NCBI RefSeq assembly: GCF_011075055.1
Contig: NC_058153.1
Span: 1,798,001 to 1,862,000, forward strand
Direction of reading: 5' to 3'
Source of the DNA: Mangifera indica
Taxonomy: Eukaryota > Streptophyta > Magnoliopsida > Sapindales > Anacardiaceae
Length of the DNA stretch: 64,000 bases
A model generated the notes under the pieces. It was not told the DNA's origin, did not search any database, and was given only the letters and a program-made list of their open reading frames with translations. The stretch's first letter is position 1; every line of letters starts with the position of its first letter. The translations under genes were made by a program, and so were the position numbers. This document shows, in pieces, positions 47,800 through 60,154 of the stretch.

Positions 47800-50700
47800 T
47801 TACGCATAATACATGTAAAGGCTGTTTGAAGCAGCACAGGCAATTGAGTTTTCAGATGGATGCCAGGCTAAGTGTAACAACTTCATGCTGAAATCATAAG
47901 CGTTTCCGTTTGCATCTACTCCAGAGTTATCTGCACCTTTTACTATGACAAAAGAAACAGGCATACACATGTTAAATATGTGTTAAATTGTGCAAACTAA
48001 CAGAGAACAATAAATCAATTTCCTGGACTCGTAAAACCAGAAAGTTAATCTCATAAGAATGAAGATACTGATTTTATGAGAGGAAAGTGAAATCAAAATT
48101 CAAAATGAACAAGGCAACCAAAAAGTAAATCATGTATCGATGCCAGACAGACTCAAAAAGTTCAGTTAGTATTGCCAAATCATAAATTTTCATAACAACT
48201 TTGAACTGAAACTTGTAGATAGAACACAATTTTTTGTAAGAATATTAAAGAAAACAGGATTCACCCAACAGATACAGATTTTGTGACTTTGAATTAGACG
48301 GCACATAAGAAGTCATATGTGAGCAAACATACCCCTCCTGACAACACCAGAAAGAGAACCCAGAGGTCTAGTTGGCCTTGATGGAGTTTGAATTTGTCTC
48401 CTGGATATGCATAACATAAATAAATTACATTGGAATGGAAGCAATAGAGTTAATACAACTACTTACTGACAAGCAAAATGAGCTGTTACATTGTGACAAC
48501 TAATAAACTAAAGAATATCAAGAACCCCACTTCCACAACCAGACAATAGTTAAAACACAACCAGTAGCCTCCTGTATTTTCTTTGAGCATACCTCATGGG
48601 ATTTTTGCTGGCTTCCAAAGTTGTTGCTTCTGTGCTGCCTTCAGAACAACCAAACATACGAAACAGATTGCTGGAATCGCATAAAAGAAGATATTACGTA
48701 CCTGGGTGCAAGCATTATGCTGTACGCATATGATCATAATAAAGACAATTCTATTATTTAGAACAGACCTGTAGGAACCAGTAGCCACTCGAAGTCCATC
48801 TCCACTAATACAACACTCAAATTTGTCGAAGATAGAATCATTTTCATATAAATCACAGAGCTGCAGAAGGTCCCAGGAAAAAGAAAACAATTTACAAAAT
48901 GTAGAATAATCCATAAAAAATGTACATGGTAATTTATGAGGAAGTGATGAAAGAGAACAGAGAGAAGTGAAGTTTAATCTCTCTTTAAAAGTTCAAACAT
49001 CCAGATAAATTAAGAGAAGGATGGTGATTCTATGACAATAAGATTTGCTCCCCGTTGGTATTCATATTTGTAAGAATACATCTGGATTAAAGAATCCAAT
49101 GGTTGATTTTGTTTTACTTCAAACCTAGTAAAAGTGATGAGATTGGAAATATGAGGTCAGAAAAGTCTCATTTCTAACTTTTCTTCCCTTCATTTTACTT
49201 TTCCTTCTTTTTTTTTTTTTAAATTTATGCATCCAAACAACTCTCCTTTGTGACACTTCTCTACTCAATTCCCTAAATCCAAGCACAATGAAATGCTATC
49301 AAAAACCCACAACTAGCTTCTTGAAAGAACATCTCACCTTAGGTCTAAGATATTCATGAACTGGGAAAGTAGCAACAGGACCCGAATCCATAGTTATGTC
49401 CCACAACTGTCAACCACATAATTAAAAAAATATTAAAACAACACAACAATGACAACATACAAAGAAATAATATAATAACTAAACAGCCTCAAAACATTTA
49501 GGTAATAGTTTTTATGTCATCATCAAAATGCACTATTATTTTTCCAAAGTACTCAGAGTTCCCATTCCCAACCAGAAATACAAGTCTGTTTTTGGCAAAG
49601 TAAACACAAAATTACGAAGATACAATAGGATCACCAAAGATTTCACCAAAACAGATACTATAATTGACATTACACATAAACCTTAAGAGTCATGTAGTCA
49701 CGACTTAGTATATGTTTTCCATCCTTAGCAAACTTAATATCTGAGATTGAGGCTATTATCTCTGTGAAAAAAGATCTTGAACCAGGAGCTTCCTGCTCCT
49801 CAAACCTGCATATCAAAAGCTAATTAGAACAATTTTTTTTTTTTAAAGATATTGAAATGAAAGCAAACCAAAGAAGTATCAAAAGCTGTATTGACAATCG
49901 CTAAAATAATTGGATTGTGAGCACTAGTGAGAAATAGTCACTTACAATTTGCTATGAGTATCACATAAAGCTGACTGGCGCATATCAATAAGACGAATTG
50001 ATCCTTTTGAACTACTATATGCTAACATATTACAATGAGTGGGATGAAATTCCGCAGAAGTTATCACCTCTGAGAATATGGATTCAAATTTATTAATATG
50101 TTGTAGTAATAAAATTGCATCAATCTATTTTGCCATGCAAATGGCTGAGAGTTGAACCTGTAAGATCCTCCATGTTCGCAGGTTTCACATCTACAATATT
50201 AAAACTTTGGTTACTAATCTCCAAGTTCCAGAGATTTATTCGCAGGTCATCGGCTGATATAAAAGTTTCACAATCACTACAAAACCAAAGGCAAAGTAAT
50301 GATCAATAATTAAAATGAAAAAAAAAATGTAATAGCAAAACAAATAGGTAGAGCCTACATGCACAAAAAGAAAGTGGCTTCACCTGTTATTTGAAATAGA
50401 GTTAATATGATAATCATGGGCATGGGTGTATATTCTTCGACATCCAGCCACAAGGCTTGTTTCCTGACTGGTAACCTATATATCAAACTTAGTCTATTAG
50501 CATTGCAAACAAGCAATATCATACCAAATTGTCAAATCATTCATTATGTTTGTTCCACAATGAGACAAGAATAACATACTCAATAGAATAATTATTTGTA
50601 ACATAAATTGATGCCAGAAAGTGATTAGATAGAGTACAACTACCACAGGCAAGTGTAGAGATGAAACACCCGCAGGCGGAAATGAAACACCCGCAGGCGG

Positions 50701-50990
50701 AAATGAAAAGTCATTGCCTGAAGAACCAAAGGGTCTGTCTCTATATACCCCATTAGCAATACAAGGTTTGGGGACTGTTGACATACTTGAACCTACTACT
50801 GGACCATTTGCCACAGCTTTGTCAGGGTATACATTAAAATCACATACTTTCTTGACTTTCTTTTCTTGGACCTGCCCGAAAATAACAGCAGACACATCAA
50901 TAACATAACAGGCGTAAAGAGTTTTAATTTATATATTAAAAACTGTAAATTGTTTCTACACCTAAAGTACTCCAGTACTCTCTAGTCATT

Positions 50991-51028
<38 letters not shown>

Positions 51029-52821
51029 GAAAAAAAAAAGCTCTTGTGTTAGGATTGTTGAATAAATTATGGGATTCCTATCATGTTGACAAAGATACAG
51101 GTTCATTTACTGTAATGTATAAAGTCTAAAAGCTGAGCTCCAAGTTGTTCCATAACATGCACAGAGATTGAAAGCTTGAGAGATACAAAGGTCCATTTCA
51201 ATGAATTTCCCTACCTTCCACAATTTAATGGTTTTGTCATTAGTGGACAGAAGATACAAGGCACTATTGGCTGACTGGCACCATCTAATTTTGTTGATTT
51301 TCTCCTCAATTTCCAAGCTCTTTAAATAGTCAAACTGAATCAGGCAGATTAAAAAAATGCAGGTTAAATTAAAAATATATACACTCCAAAGGCTAGCCAA
51401 TAACTGAACTCATGAAATCTAACAAGCATTAATAATGCTAACTTAAAAAACCACCTCGGGTTCATGGCTTTGGAACTCTGTTTTATACCGAAACTCAGGA
51501 TGTCTGCTGATTGAATAATCCATCATCTCTAGATCCTTCCGGTTCCCACCATGCTGAGTTTACAACATAAAATCAGATTCTAAAAACAGTTTGGATGAAA
51601 AACAAAACAGCACAAATGACATAAAAAGTCTGCAGTCAACAAACAGCAGACTTACATCCCGTGTGTCAGTTCTTTCAAATAAAACCACTCTGCCCCCACG
51701 ATCTCCAGTAGCAAGATGGTCACCAGTTCCATCAAACTCAATAGCGGATATGATATCAACTGTAAATATAAAATCCAGTGGCCGGGGAAAAAACAAATGA
51801 ATGGGAGAAACATGCAGAAAACCAAATTTACAAAAAGTAGTACAGAAATACCTCCAAACTCTCTACCCCAAAAAAAAAAAAAACACACATTCAATCCACC
51901 TTAAAATGAAAAAAAAAAAAAAAAGATAGGCTTTATACTCTAACTAGTTGCTCTACCTCTAACAAATTTATGCTCTAACCGGTTGTTCTACTGACATGGT
52001 GGATTAACCTCGCATCATTTGATGTCTTATATAGGGCCAATAACTTTATTTTAATGTACCCATGACCATTCTTGTATGGCATAAGAAAATCAAAACATAG
52101 CAAAATCCAATCTAACTGATAACTACATTCACAAACTCAAAGGGTTTAATTTTGTCAGTGACCTAATGAAAGATCATTTCCAGTTCCAACGAAGTAAGGT
52201 TTTCTGAGTCACAGTGCGTCTAAACATGCATCATTTAATCCTCCACTATGGATGTAAAATTCATCTCTCATCCCTAGTTTGCCAAAACAATTTGGACAGC
52301 AAGTATCACAGAACCAATCTTTCAACAAGCTTGTCAAACAATTAAAAAAAATGTAAAAGTAGCTAACAGAACCATAAATAACACTTAATGTCCAATACAG
52401 AGAACCCAAGTAGAAGTTATAAAAACAGGACAATTGGGTAGCTAAATGAAAACTAAAAAAACATAAACACTGTTCAACTACTAACTTCAGCTATAATTCT
52501 CCCACAATAATAAATGACACTAAAAACGGCTTCAAGCTGATCGACTCACACAATATTTAAGAATGTAGACTCATATTTACCATCACTTTAAAACCCAAAG
52601 TATCTATCAAATCCAATCCTCATAAATAGATCTCTCGATACATATCTGAAATAGCGAATCGTCAAAATAGCTAAACAATAATAGAAACAAATACCAGCAT
52701 AAGAAATCAAATAGCGCGTACCTTCCTGTACTTCCTCTCCTGCAGTCCGTTCCCCAAACACCTGCGAAAATCTCCACTCAAGCGGCTGAGCCAGGCCTTG
52801 CGAAACGCCACCGTTGTTCAT
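47800..52821 (-). CDS. PP2A 55-kDa regulatory B subunit (B55)
   Basis: Fourteen exons: 52821-52722, 51759-51656, 51553-51455, 51334-51215, 50871-50644, 50475-50384, 50276-50158, 50069-49946, 49805-49682, 49406-49338, 48860-48769, 48670-48593, 48400-48333 and 47936-47800. They join without frame errors to give 517 residues. Both PR55 signatures are present: [14 protein letters not shown], and [15 protein letters not shown] near the middle. WD40-type repeats run through the protein, e.g. [40 protein letters not shown], and the C-terminal [21 protein letters not shown]55 subunits direct the PP2A A/C core to substrates. A plant-type insert between repeats contains a duplicated FPPAGVS heptapeptide. 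The exon 5 donor has an alternative three bases away that would add one Val. Confidence 0.95.
50663..50704 (-). repeat. 21-bp coding tandem duplication
   Basis: Two identical 21-base units in exon 5 of the B55 gene encode FPPAGVS twice. Plant B55 proteins usually have one such element before SLHLPV, so this looks like a recent in-frame duplication in the loop. Confidence 0.85.
50994..51024. repeat. (AT)n microsatellite
   Basis: About 15 AT units in intron 4 of the B55 gene. Confidence 0.95.
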
Positions 52822-53255
52822 TTTTTTTTTTTTTACCAAATTGACAAAAACAAAATTACAAAACACAATTCAAAACATCCACAGAATCGATCTGAGACTA
52901 GGAAAATCTCATCAGCGATTTGAATCAATCTCCATTGAAGAAAGCCAGCTATCGATTAATCAACCATAACAATATCCAAGCGAAGATAAGCAAGATTTCA
53001 CACACACTCTCTCCAGTTTCTCTCTCTAGATAATGAGATTTCAATTTCTCCTCCAAGAACCGACGAGATTGTACACAGATACGCTTCGGTGGGTAGAGAG
53101 AGCAGACAAGGATTAAACGTCGATTGAGATTTTCTCACACACTTTCTTTCTCTCTCTGCTAATAATTTCTTTTTCCTTTATAGTGTAATGCTACGTAACT
53201 TTTGGGCTGATAATTGGCTTTCTCGACTTTTTCTTTAAATTTTATTATATATCTC

Positions 53256-53405
53256 ATTAAGTGTATAAAAAATATATATAAATTTAAATATAAATAATAA
53301 TATATTATCATATAATTAAATATTATTTTATTTTTAATTTAAAATTATATAATTATATAATAATATATTCTTATTTATATCTAAATTTATATATGTAATT
53401 TTATT
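53256..53405. repeat. AT-rich hairpin element, copy 8
   Basis: A well-preserved copy: arms AAATATAAATAATAATATAT and its complement-like right half flank TTTTTAATTTAAAATTAT. It lies just upstream of the B55 leader. Confidence 0.65.
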
Positions 53406-54481
53406 ATTTATTAAAATAATTATTCATTATTTAAGTTTCAAAAAATTAAATTCATACCCATTATTTACTTTAATTATTGATTTTTAATAAAATAAATAGA
53501 ATTTTTTAATTTTCTCTTACTCTTCCTAATCTCTTTTTTCTACCTTATTCTTTTTTCTATTTCTCCTTTTTTTTTTAATTTTCTTTTTTAGTTAAAAAAT
53601 ATAAGGACAAAGTGTAATTTTGAAAATTATTTAGGATGTTAAAAAAATTTTAAAGAGTTTTTTGGAAAATTAATAAGAGTTTAACAGCAGTTTTTGAAAT
53701 TTTCAATAATTCCAAAAGTTTAATTACACCCTAAAATCAAACAAAAAAATATTTTTAAATTGATTAAAATTTTAATATTTTAAAAAATCAAATAATAATA
53801 TTTTAAATTAATAAATATATATTAATAATTTGATATTTATATTATTAATAACAGTAATTTTATAATTTTAATAAAATGATTAAATAATTATTTATTTAAA
53901 AACCAAACAAATTTATTAACCTAAAAAAAATTGTTTTAAAACCAAAAGGGGGGCATTTGTTATGTCATCAAACTTTGGGTGAGAAGCACAATTGCCCTAA
54001 AAATTATTCTATTTAATTCAAAGTGAAGACATATTTAAATTTGATAAATAAATGGAAAAAATATTAATGTTGAAAAGAAATGTACCTAAAGCCAAAAACG
54101 ACAAAGAGGTAAAAATGTAAATTTGATAGAGAGAAAGAAGAAGGCGACGCTGCCTCTTATCAGATGAAAAGGACATGAAATGTTTTTGTTTATATCTTCC
54201 CTTGCGGTCTGGATGAGATTGAGGCGTAGATTACAATGATCTCTCTCATACGATTACTTTGACTTTACTCCAAATATTGTCAACCTAGAACATGGCTCAC
54301 TTATTTTTCACCAACAAAATTTTATATTTTTATGATATTTAAATTTTTAAATATTACTTTTTCGATAAATAGATAAATAAATATTATCACTTATCCATAA
54401 ATGAAAATTTGAGTTTCGATTTAAATCAAAGTATAGTATTTAGATCTATTATTGTATTGATCATCATTACGAGATATACTG

Positions 54482-54867
54482 TTATATTGACCTATTATAT
54501 CACATAAATTTTTTGTTGTCATCAATGAAAACATGTGGTAATTATGTAAAAAGTTAATTTTTTCATTGCATTTGATTTTTTTAGAGGTGTCGAGATCATT
54601 AATGATGATGATAGTATTGATAAAACAGTGTAATTTGTTAGATAACGTCATTGGGCTCATCAATAACTACAATATTATATTGACTCATTATATCACAGAA
54701 ATTCCTTGTTGCCATCAATGAGAATGGGTGATAGTTGTGTAAGAAGTTAGTTTTCTCATTACATTTGATCTTTTTAGAGGTGTCGAGGTTATTAATGATG
54801 ATGATAGTATTGACAAAACAGTGTAATTTGTTAGATAACGTCATTGGACTTGTCAATAACTATATTT
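54482..54867. repeat. 193-bp direct tandem duplication
   Basis: Two adjacent copies (54482-54674 and 54675-54867) are similar along their whole length, including TTAGATAACGTCATTGG and AATGATGATGATAGTATTGA. On the minus strand both copies carry a stop-free frame encoding closely similar peptides of about 60 residues (SNKLHCFxNTIIIIN). Because 193 is not a multiple of three, the two frames are out of register and do not form one protein. Origin unknown. Confidence 0.85.
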
Positions 54868-56044
54868 GATTGTCAAAGATAATAGATATCGATTGTTTTA
54901 TTTCAACTATCGAGACTAACTGATTTTTAATGGTAGGTCTAGATGATTATGGGATAATGAAATTATAGCTATTGAAAGTGTTGCCACTCAATTTTTTTTT
55001 GACTCCGTCTTTAATGGAGCATCTAAGGAAAAATGGCATGTAAAAGATTGACAATGTGCAAAAATTTTCAACAAAGTGCTTCTTCTAACATCAAATTGTT
55101 TATGCAGTTTTCATCAATAACTGAAAATATAGAGCTTTGTATAAAACAAACTATAATAATAACAATCAAAATCACATATATGTTGAAATTACATGTGCAA
55201 AAATAAGAAAGTTTATAACATGATTCAATTTATTATTCGGAAGCTATGTCCATGGTTATGTTATTTCTCTCCGAAGAATAATTTCTGCAAAGTTTATATA
55301 TTAATTACAATAAAGAATTATATATCTAAGATCTTTGATGAGGTGAATGAGTTTTTCTTAAATCCTCTTTGTATGAGTGTCTTCCTCTATCTTGGTGTAG
55401 GACATTTATATTTATAAGATGAAGAGATAGAGTTACATTAATTTAAGTATGATTCTAAGTATTCGGTCTTATTTTATTTTTACAGAAAATATGATGGTTA
55501 TATTAATCGCATGATCCAGTTTTGTTAGAAACAATTAGTTTTTCTTGTAAACACGAGATGTAATAGAGATAATAATCTCATAAACACTAATAAGATATAC
55601 TGTTAAATAGAGTTTACTTTTTATTATTATTTCTGAGTGGTAAAACTCTATCTGTATTCAAATTTGATATACAAATAAATAACATTTCTTATCACTATTT
55701 TTGTAACTTATCGGATAATAACTGGATTAAGTGTCGTATAAGTTCAGTTAAAGGAGAGTTTTATTGTATAACATAAAAAATCAATAATTATATTTTTTTA
55801 TGAAATAGAAAAAGAAAAAGAATGAAGAGGATATGAACTTGGGTTTAAAAAAGAAAAAATAACTGTACTGGTTAGTTTTTACCGTTTCCTTTTTACCATG
55901 ATTTAACAAGTACAATTAAATTAAAACTTTTTACCAATTAAGTTTATTAATTCAAAATTCCGGTTCCAAATTCAAAATATTGTCCCGTTACCAAATTGCC
56001 CCATGCTTCCCTCTCCTTTTCCATCTCTAAGACATTGGGCGTAA

Positions 56045-56053
56045 CTAGGGTTT
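56045..56053 (+). promoter_or_regulatory. Telo-box upstream of the unknown gene
   Basis: CTAGGGTTT lies 97 bases upstream of the start codon at 56150. Confidence 0.5.
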
Positions 56054-56149
56054 CACTCCCATTCAAGCTCAGCATTAAAAAATTCAAAACCCTGCAATCC
56101 TTACCCCAATTTCTCCTGATTTTATATTTTCATTTTTAAAACTCTCAAA

Positions 56150-59048
56150 ATGAACCATAACACCGCTTCAAAATCGTCTGATAATTTGCAGTCCATGTTA
56201 AAAGAATCAGTCGATCGATTTTTATGCGAATACCAAAAAGGCGTCACCGATTTCTCTAATTTTACTATGATTTTCTCTCGTTTACTTCAAAATTTACCCG
56301 ATCCCTCACTCGAATATGTTTGGTTTTACTCGGCACTAACTTTCTACACCTCCAAATTCACAGCTATGCCCTCTTCTAAGCACGTTTTAGCCACCAAAGA
56401 CTTGTTTCAGTTGCTTGTTTCTTGTTCTAGCTCATGTAATGTAGTTAAAAGAGTTGCAATTCTCGGTCCAGTTATTTACGAGTTATTCTATTTAGTGACT
56501 GATAAAAAAATTTCGAAGAGGGATGTTGAGAGTTTGTTGGAAGGAATTGTAAGTTACATTAGTATTTGTTGTGGCGCCGAGCCTGAGAAAGATGATGGAA
56601 TGGAGTGCTTGAACTTGAATTCTTGTTTCCTGGATTTGGTGCATGTGTGGGTTGTTGATCGAGTTGGGGAGAATTGTGAGTTTGGGGACTTGAAGGTCTT
56701 TTTACCAATTGTGGGCGATGAAGTTCGTGATGGTGTTGGTGTGGGGTGTAGAGTTGGGTACTTAGCTGGGATTGTGATGTGTGAAGCCTTTTTGTTAAGA
56801 TTATGCTTGAAGTTTGCAGTGGCAAACTCGAGGGATGAATTGGAGAAAGACTTGCGTAATTGTGCCCTAAATATAATAACTGGGTTTCGAAGTTTTTATT
56901 TTTTTGGTGAGTAGATTTTTTGAGCTTTTTTTTTTTTTTTTTCCAACTTCGATTTATTTGCTTTGGGTTAGTTGGAAATCTGAAATTTCTTTAGTCATTG
57001 AATTCTGAAGATAGTGAACTTCACTACTTAGAGTACAGATGCTAATTTTACTTTTCATAAACTTGCTAGTATCCCCTAGACATCCAGAGTGAGGAGCTAT
57101 AAACTTGTATTTATTGGTCACCGTATTACAAATTAATTTTTAAGTAACCTGTAAAAACACATATACGGGATGACTGATACTTGTTGAAGTCATAATTTCT
57201 TTTTATGCTAGTTAAATTATTGCCGTTGTTATTATTATTTTTTCATTTGATTGTACTGATGCTCATTTTTACTAAATTATTCTTGGTGCATATCAGATAT
57301 TCTTCTCAGGGTGCTGATGGAGCCAGTTCTGCCTGTCACCTCCCTGCTGGTTAGTATGCACCTCTTGCTTTTATTTACTTTCTTCAAAGTTAACTATTTA
57401 TATAAAATGATTAGGTTGAGTTAAATCTTTTAGTTCCCAAGAATAGAAGTAGATACAAAAGGTGACAGTAATGGGCTAAACATATGTATACGGTATGCTG
57501 TCATTTTATTTCTCAGCCTTGATTTTAGATAAGCAATATGGTTTAGTATCAGAAGTCATGGAACTTACTTGGTTATAATACTTACCTGACGTGATTATGT
57601 TAAGTATACCATTTTTTCATTTTGTTACTCATTATTATAACTTATCCTGTTTTTGCTTAATATTATTCATAAGAAGTCAGGATTCATTTAATATCTCCTT
57701 AAGTGTTGAAATAAGCCTCACCCAGTATGTCTTCCTTTGAATTATTACATAATGAAGCAGGTTTTTCTCATCAATTGTATGTTAGCTTTTGATCCGCTGA
57801 ATATTTTTGAAGACTTTGATTACAGTCAACCCCCTCCTGGTACTTTTAGCTGTTGGTTGCTAAACATTGTGTGCCACCAATTAAACCTTGAAATATGCAT
57901 TAAACAATAAAATTACCATTTGCCCACTTTAGGATCTTTTGTTGGCACAGGTTTCAGAAGATGAAGCGTTTTTACATCATGTTATGTATGATGTTGTTGT
58001 AACTGCGGAGTATTCATTCGTCACTTCTCAACGAGGGATTCAGTTACCTTGCAACAGCCTTAAAATTCTTGCTATGAGATGGTTATTTGTTGTTAACAAT
58101 GCATTACAGTCTGTGAGGTATGAGAATCTGAAGATTGTGGCTGCTATGCGACCATTGCATCTTAGACCATCTCATCTGATAAATCTCTAATTGGCGACAG
58201 GGAAAATGGTGACCAGGCCAAAGTCATTTCTTATATAAATGCATTCTCTGAGTCTTGGCTGCTTGCTCAATTGATCAAGTGGGTTACTAATCAAATTGGT
58301 ATTGGGGAAAAAACCAGCAGACCAAAATTTTCCACTCCTCTTGATCTTATCAGTGAGTTGCTCTGTTATCTTTAACTTCTGGTCATTTACTGTATTTGGT
58401 AGGGTCCCAGAATAACTTTTCGATATTATGTTGGTTATGATAGTCATCACACCGTGTAAACATAAGAGGTGCAATCTGATTATCATCGGTGTGGAGCATG
58501 TAAAAAACTTAAAGAAGCATTCATATATCTCATTGTCAGTTTGTTCCTGCTAATTGAATAAAATTAGAGAATATATTAATCAGATAAGTCACCTATTTGT
58601 GATTCTTTGCTGATCTTCAAGTATACCCTTGGGCATCAAATAAATTTTTTTTTTTTTTTGCTGTTGTCCAGAGTGGCTGCTAGTTGTTGAAGAGCAAGGG
58701 GTAAGAGTATTTGATTTTGACATCACCAAGATTTATGCCAAAGCCATCATTTGCAAGTCGAGAGTAGAGTATGATCTCTCAGTAATTAATCCCAATGACA
58801 AAAGTTTGTTCAAAAGCCTCTTCTTGAACAGTGATTGTGAGAGGAGATGGCAACATAAAGATGACACTGACCTGGAGATGATAGATCTTGTGGATACTGA
58901 GTTCTCAACAACTGATGGTATAAGGAAACGCAAAGAAGGGAGAAACATTGAAGCTGAAATACCAGTTAAGCTTGTCAAGTATAATTTTCAAGATAATTCT
59001 CTGAGTGAGAGGTTTTCTCCTTTGGGTAACGAAAAATGGGTTGAGTAA
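56150..59048 (+). CDS. Uncharacterised plant protein, 507 residues
   Basis: Five exons, 56150-56906, 57297-57349, 57933-58117, 58201-58352 and 58672-59048, join in frame. I do not recognise a named domain. The first 400 residues are rich in Leu, Phe and Val and look helical, alternating hydrophobic stretches (e.g. FSNFTMIFSRLLQNLPD, VWFYSALTFYTSK) with short polar turns, which could fit an alpha-solenoid such as ARM/HEAT. No signal peptide is evident. The C-terminal 100 residues are charged and end with a basic RKRKEGR motif, possibly nuclear. Exon 3 may instead start 18 bases later, at the second acceptor (GGCACAG), dropping six residues. The intact 1.5-kb frame across four introns makes it a real gene. 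Start: first ATG after the telo-box leader. Confidence 0.8.
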
Positions 59049-59819
59049 GGGAAGTGAAGTCGATAATCCAATCTCCAACATGAAGCAATAAAGTCTGACA
59101 CATTGTTGACTCTAGACTGGCAAACTATTTTTCCGGAGACATCAGAATTCAGACATATCTCCTATTAACAAGGACTAGTTATACTATGGTGAATCTCTAC
59201 TATTTACTGGTGGAGAACCAGGAGGGAATTTTCATAAGTGCAGCCTTACAGGTTAGGGGTTGTGCTATTCTATTCTCTCTGGTACAATCAGGAGATGCAG
59301 ACTTCAGAAATCAAGTCCTATGTGGAACATGTATCCTTTGTAGCTTATATTGATCCTGATGAAACTGACAACTAGCCTAACTTCTTTCACTGGTAAGACT
59401 TGTATTATTATTATACTCAACACACTGATATTATGAGTACCTTTACTGAGATTGTTGTCATATCAGATGAATGAAAAGGTTATTTTTTAGGTTAGAAAGT
59501 CTCTCTTGAGCATCTATTTATCTGTTTCCCAAAATTTCCTAGCTATGAATTAGCAGGAAATTTTCTTACTTCAATTTTCATCTGCCCTGATCAGTGGAGC
59601 TTGAGTGATACCATATATCATGCACTCTAGATCAATGTATAATAACTGTGAGCTTTGTAACTTTTAATATATCATGCCCGGCCCGCCCACTGCCATCTCT
59701 ACTCAAAACCCCTTATGAGGTGCTTAATTTTTGCTCCAGAGAAGAGGTTTGGGCCGCACAAGTCAACAGCCCATCACATCTTGATATTTTAGGGTTTATA
59801 TGGAAACACACATATATAT

Positions 59820-59968
59820 TTTTTAATAAAACTATATACACTATTAATATGCATAATTTTATATATATAATAATATATTACTATGTGATTAAATATTATT
59901 TTATCTCTGATTTAAAATTATTTAATCATATAATGATATGTGAGTATTTATGTATATAATATTATTTT
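59820..59968. repeat. AT-rich hairpin element, copy 9
   Basis: Same core (ATGTGATTAAATATTATTTT and TTTAATCATATAATGATATG arms) with an outer TATATA-rich shell. Its frame gives the same false Y/F/N-rich peptide as copy 2. Confidence 0.6.
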
Positions 59969-60120
59969 TTTATCAGTTTATTAAATATGTATACAGACAT
60001 AGCATGGACCATGTCGGGTTGAATCTGGTATGGCCCGCCATACCCATAGATCGGTCCAACTCTTTTGATATATCTCTGTGTGCATGCAATTAAAGGAATG
60101 GTTGTCTTATTTTATAATGT

Positions 60121-60122
<2 letters not shown>

Positions 60123-60152
<30 letters not shown>
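60123..60152. repeat. (AT)n microsatellite
   Basis: About 15 AT units in intergenic DNA. Confidence 0.95.

Positions 60153-60154
<2 letters not shown>

Larger units (their letters stand above)
52822..56149. other. B55 leader, repeats and gene-free gap
   Basis: About 52822-53170 is the CT/GA-rich leader and promoter of the B55 gene on the minus strand. To the right are a hairpin element (53256-53405), an AT-rich segment (53740-53870) that is an inverted relative of 22707-22790, a stretch near 53940-54000 with foldback-like end words (CAAACTTTGGGTGAGAA), and a 193-base tandem duplication. The right end is the promoter of the next gene. No gene is supported. Confidence 0.5.

Noticed and set aside
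54421..54856. Two similar minus-strand ORFs as a tandem gene pair
   Set aside because: They are out of register copies of a 193-base duplication, with no promoter, splice or family support; kept only as a finding.
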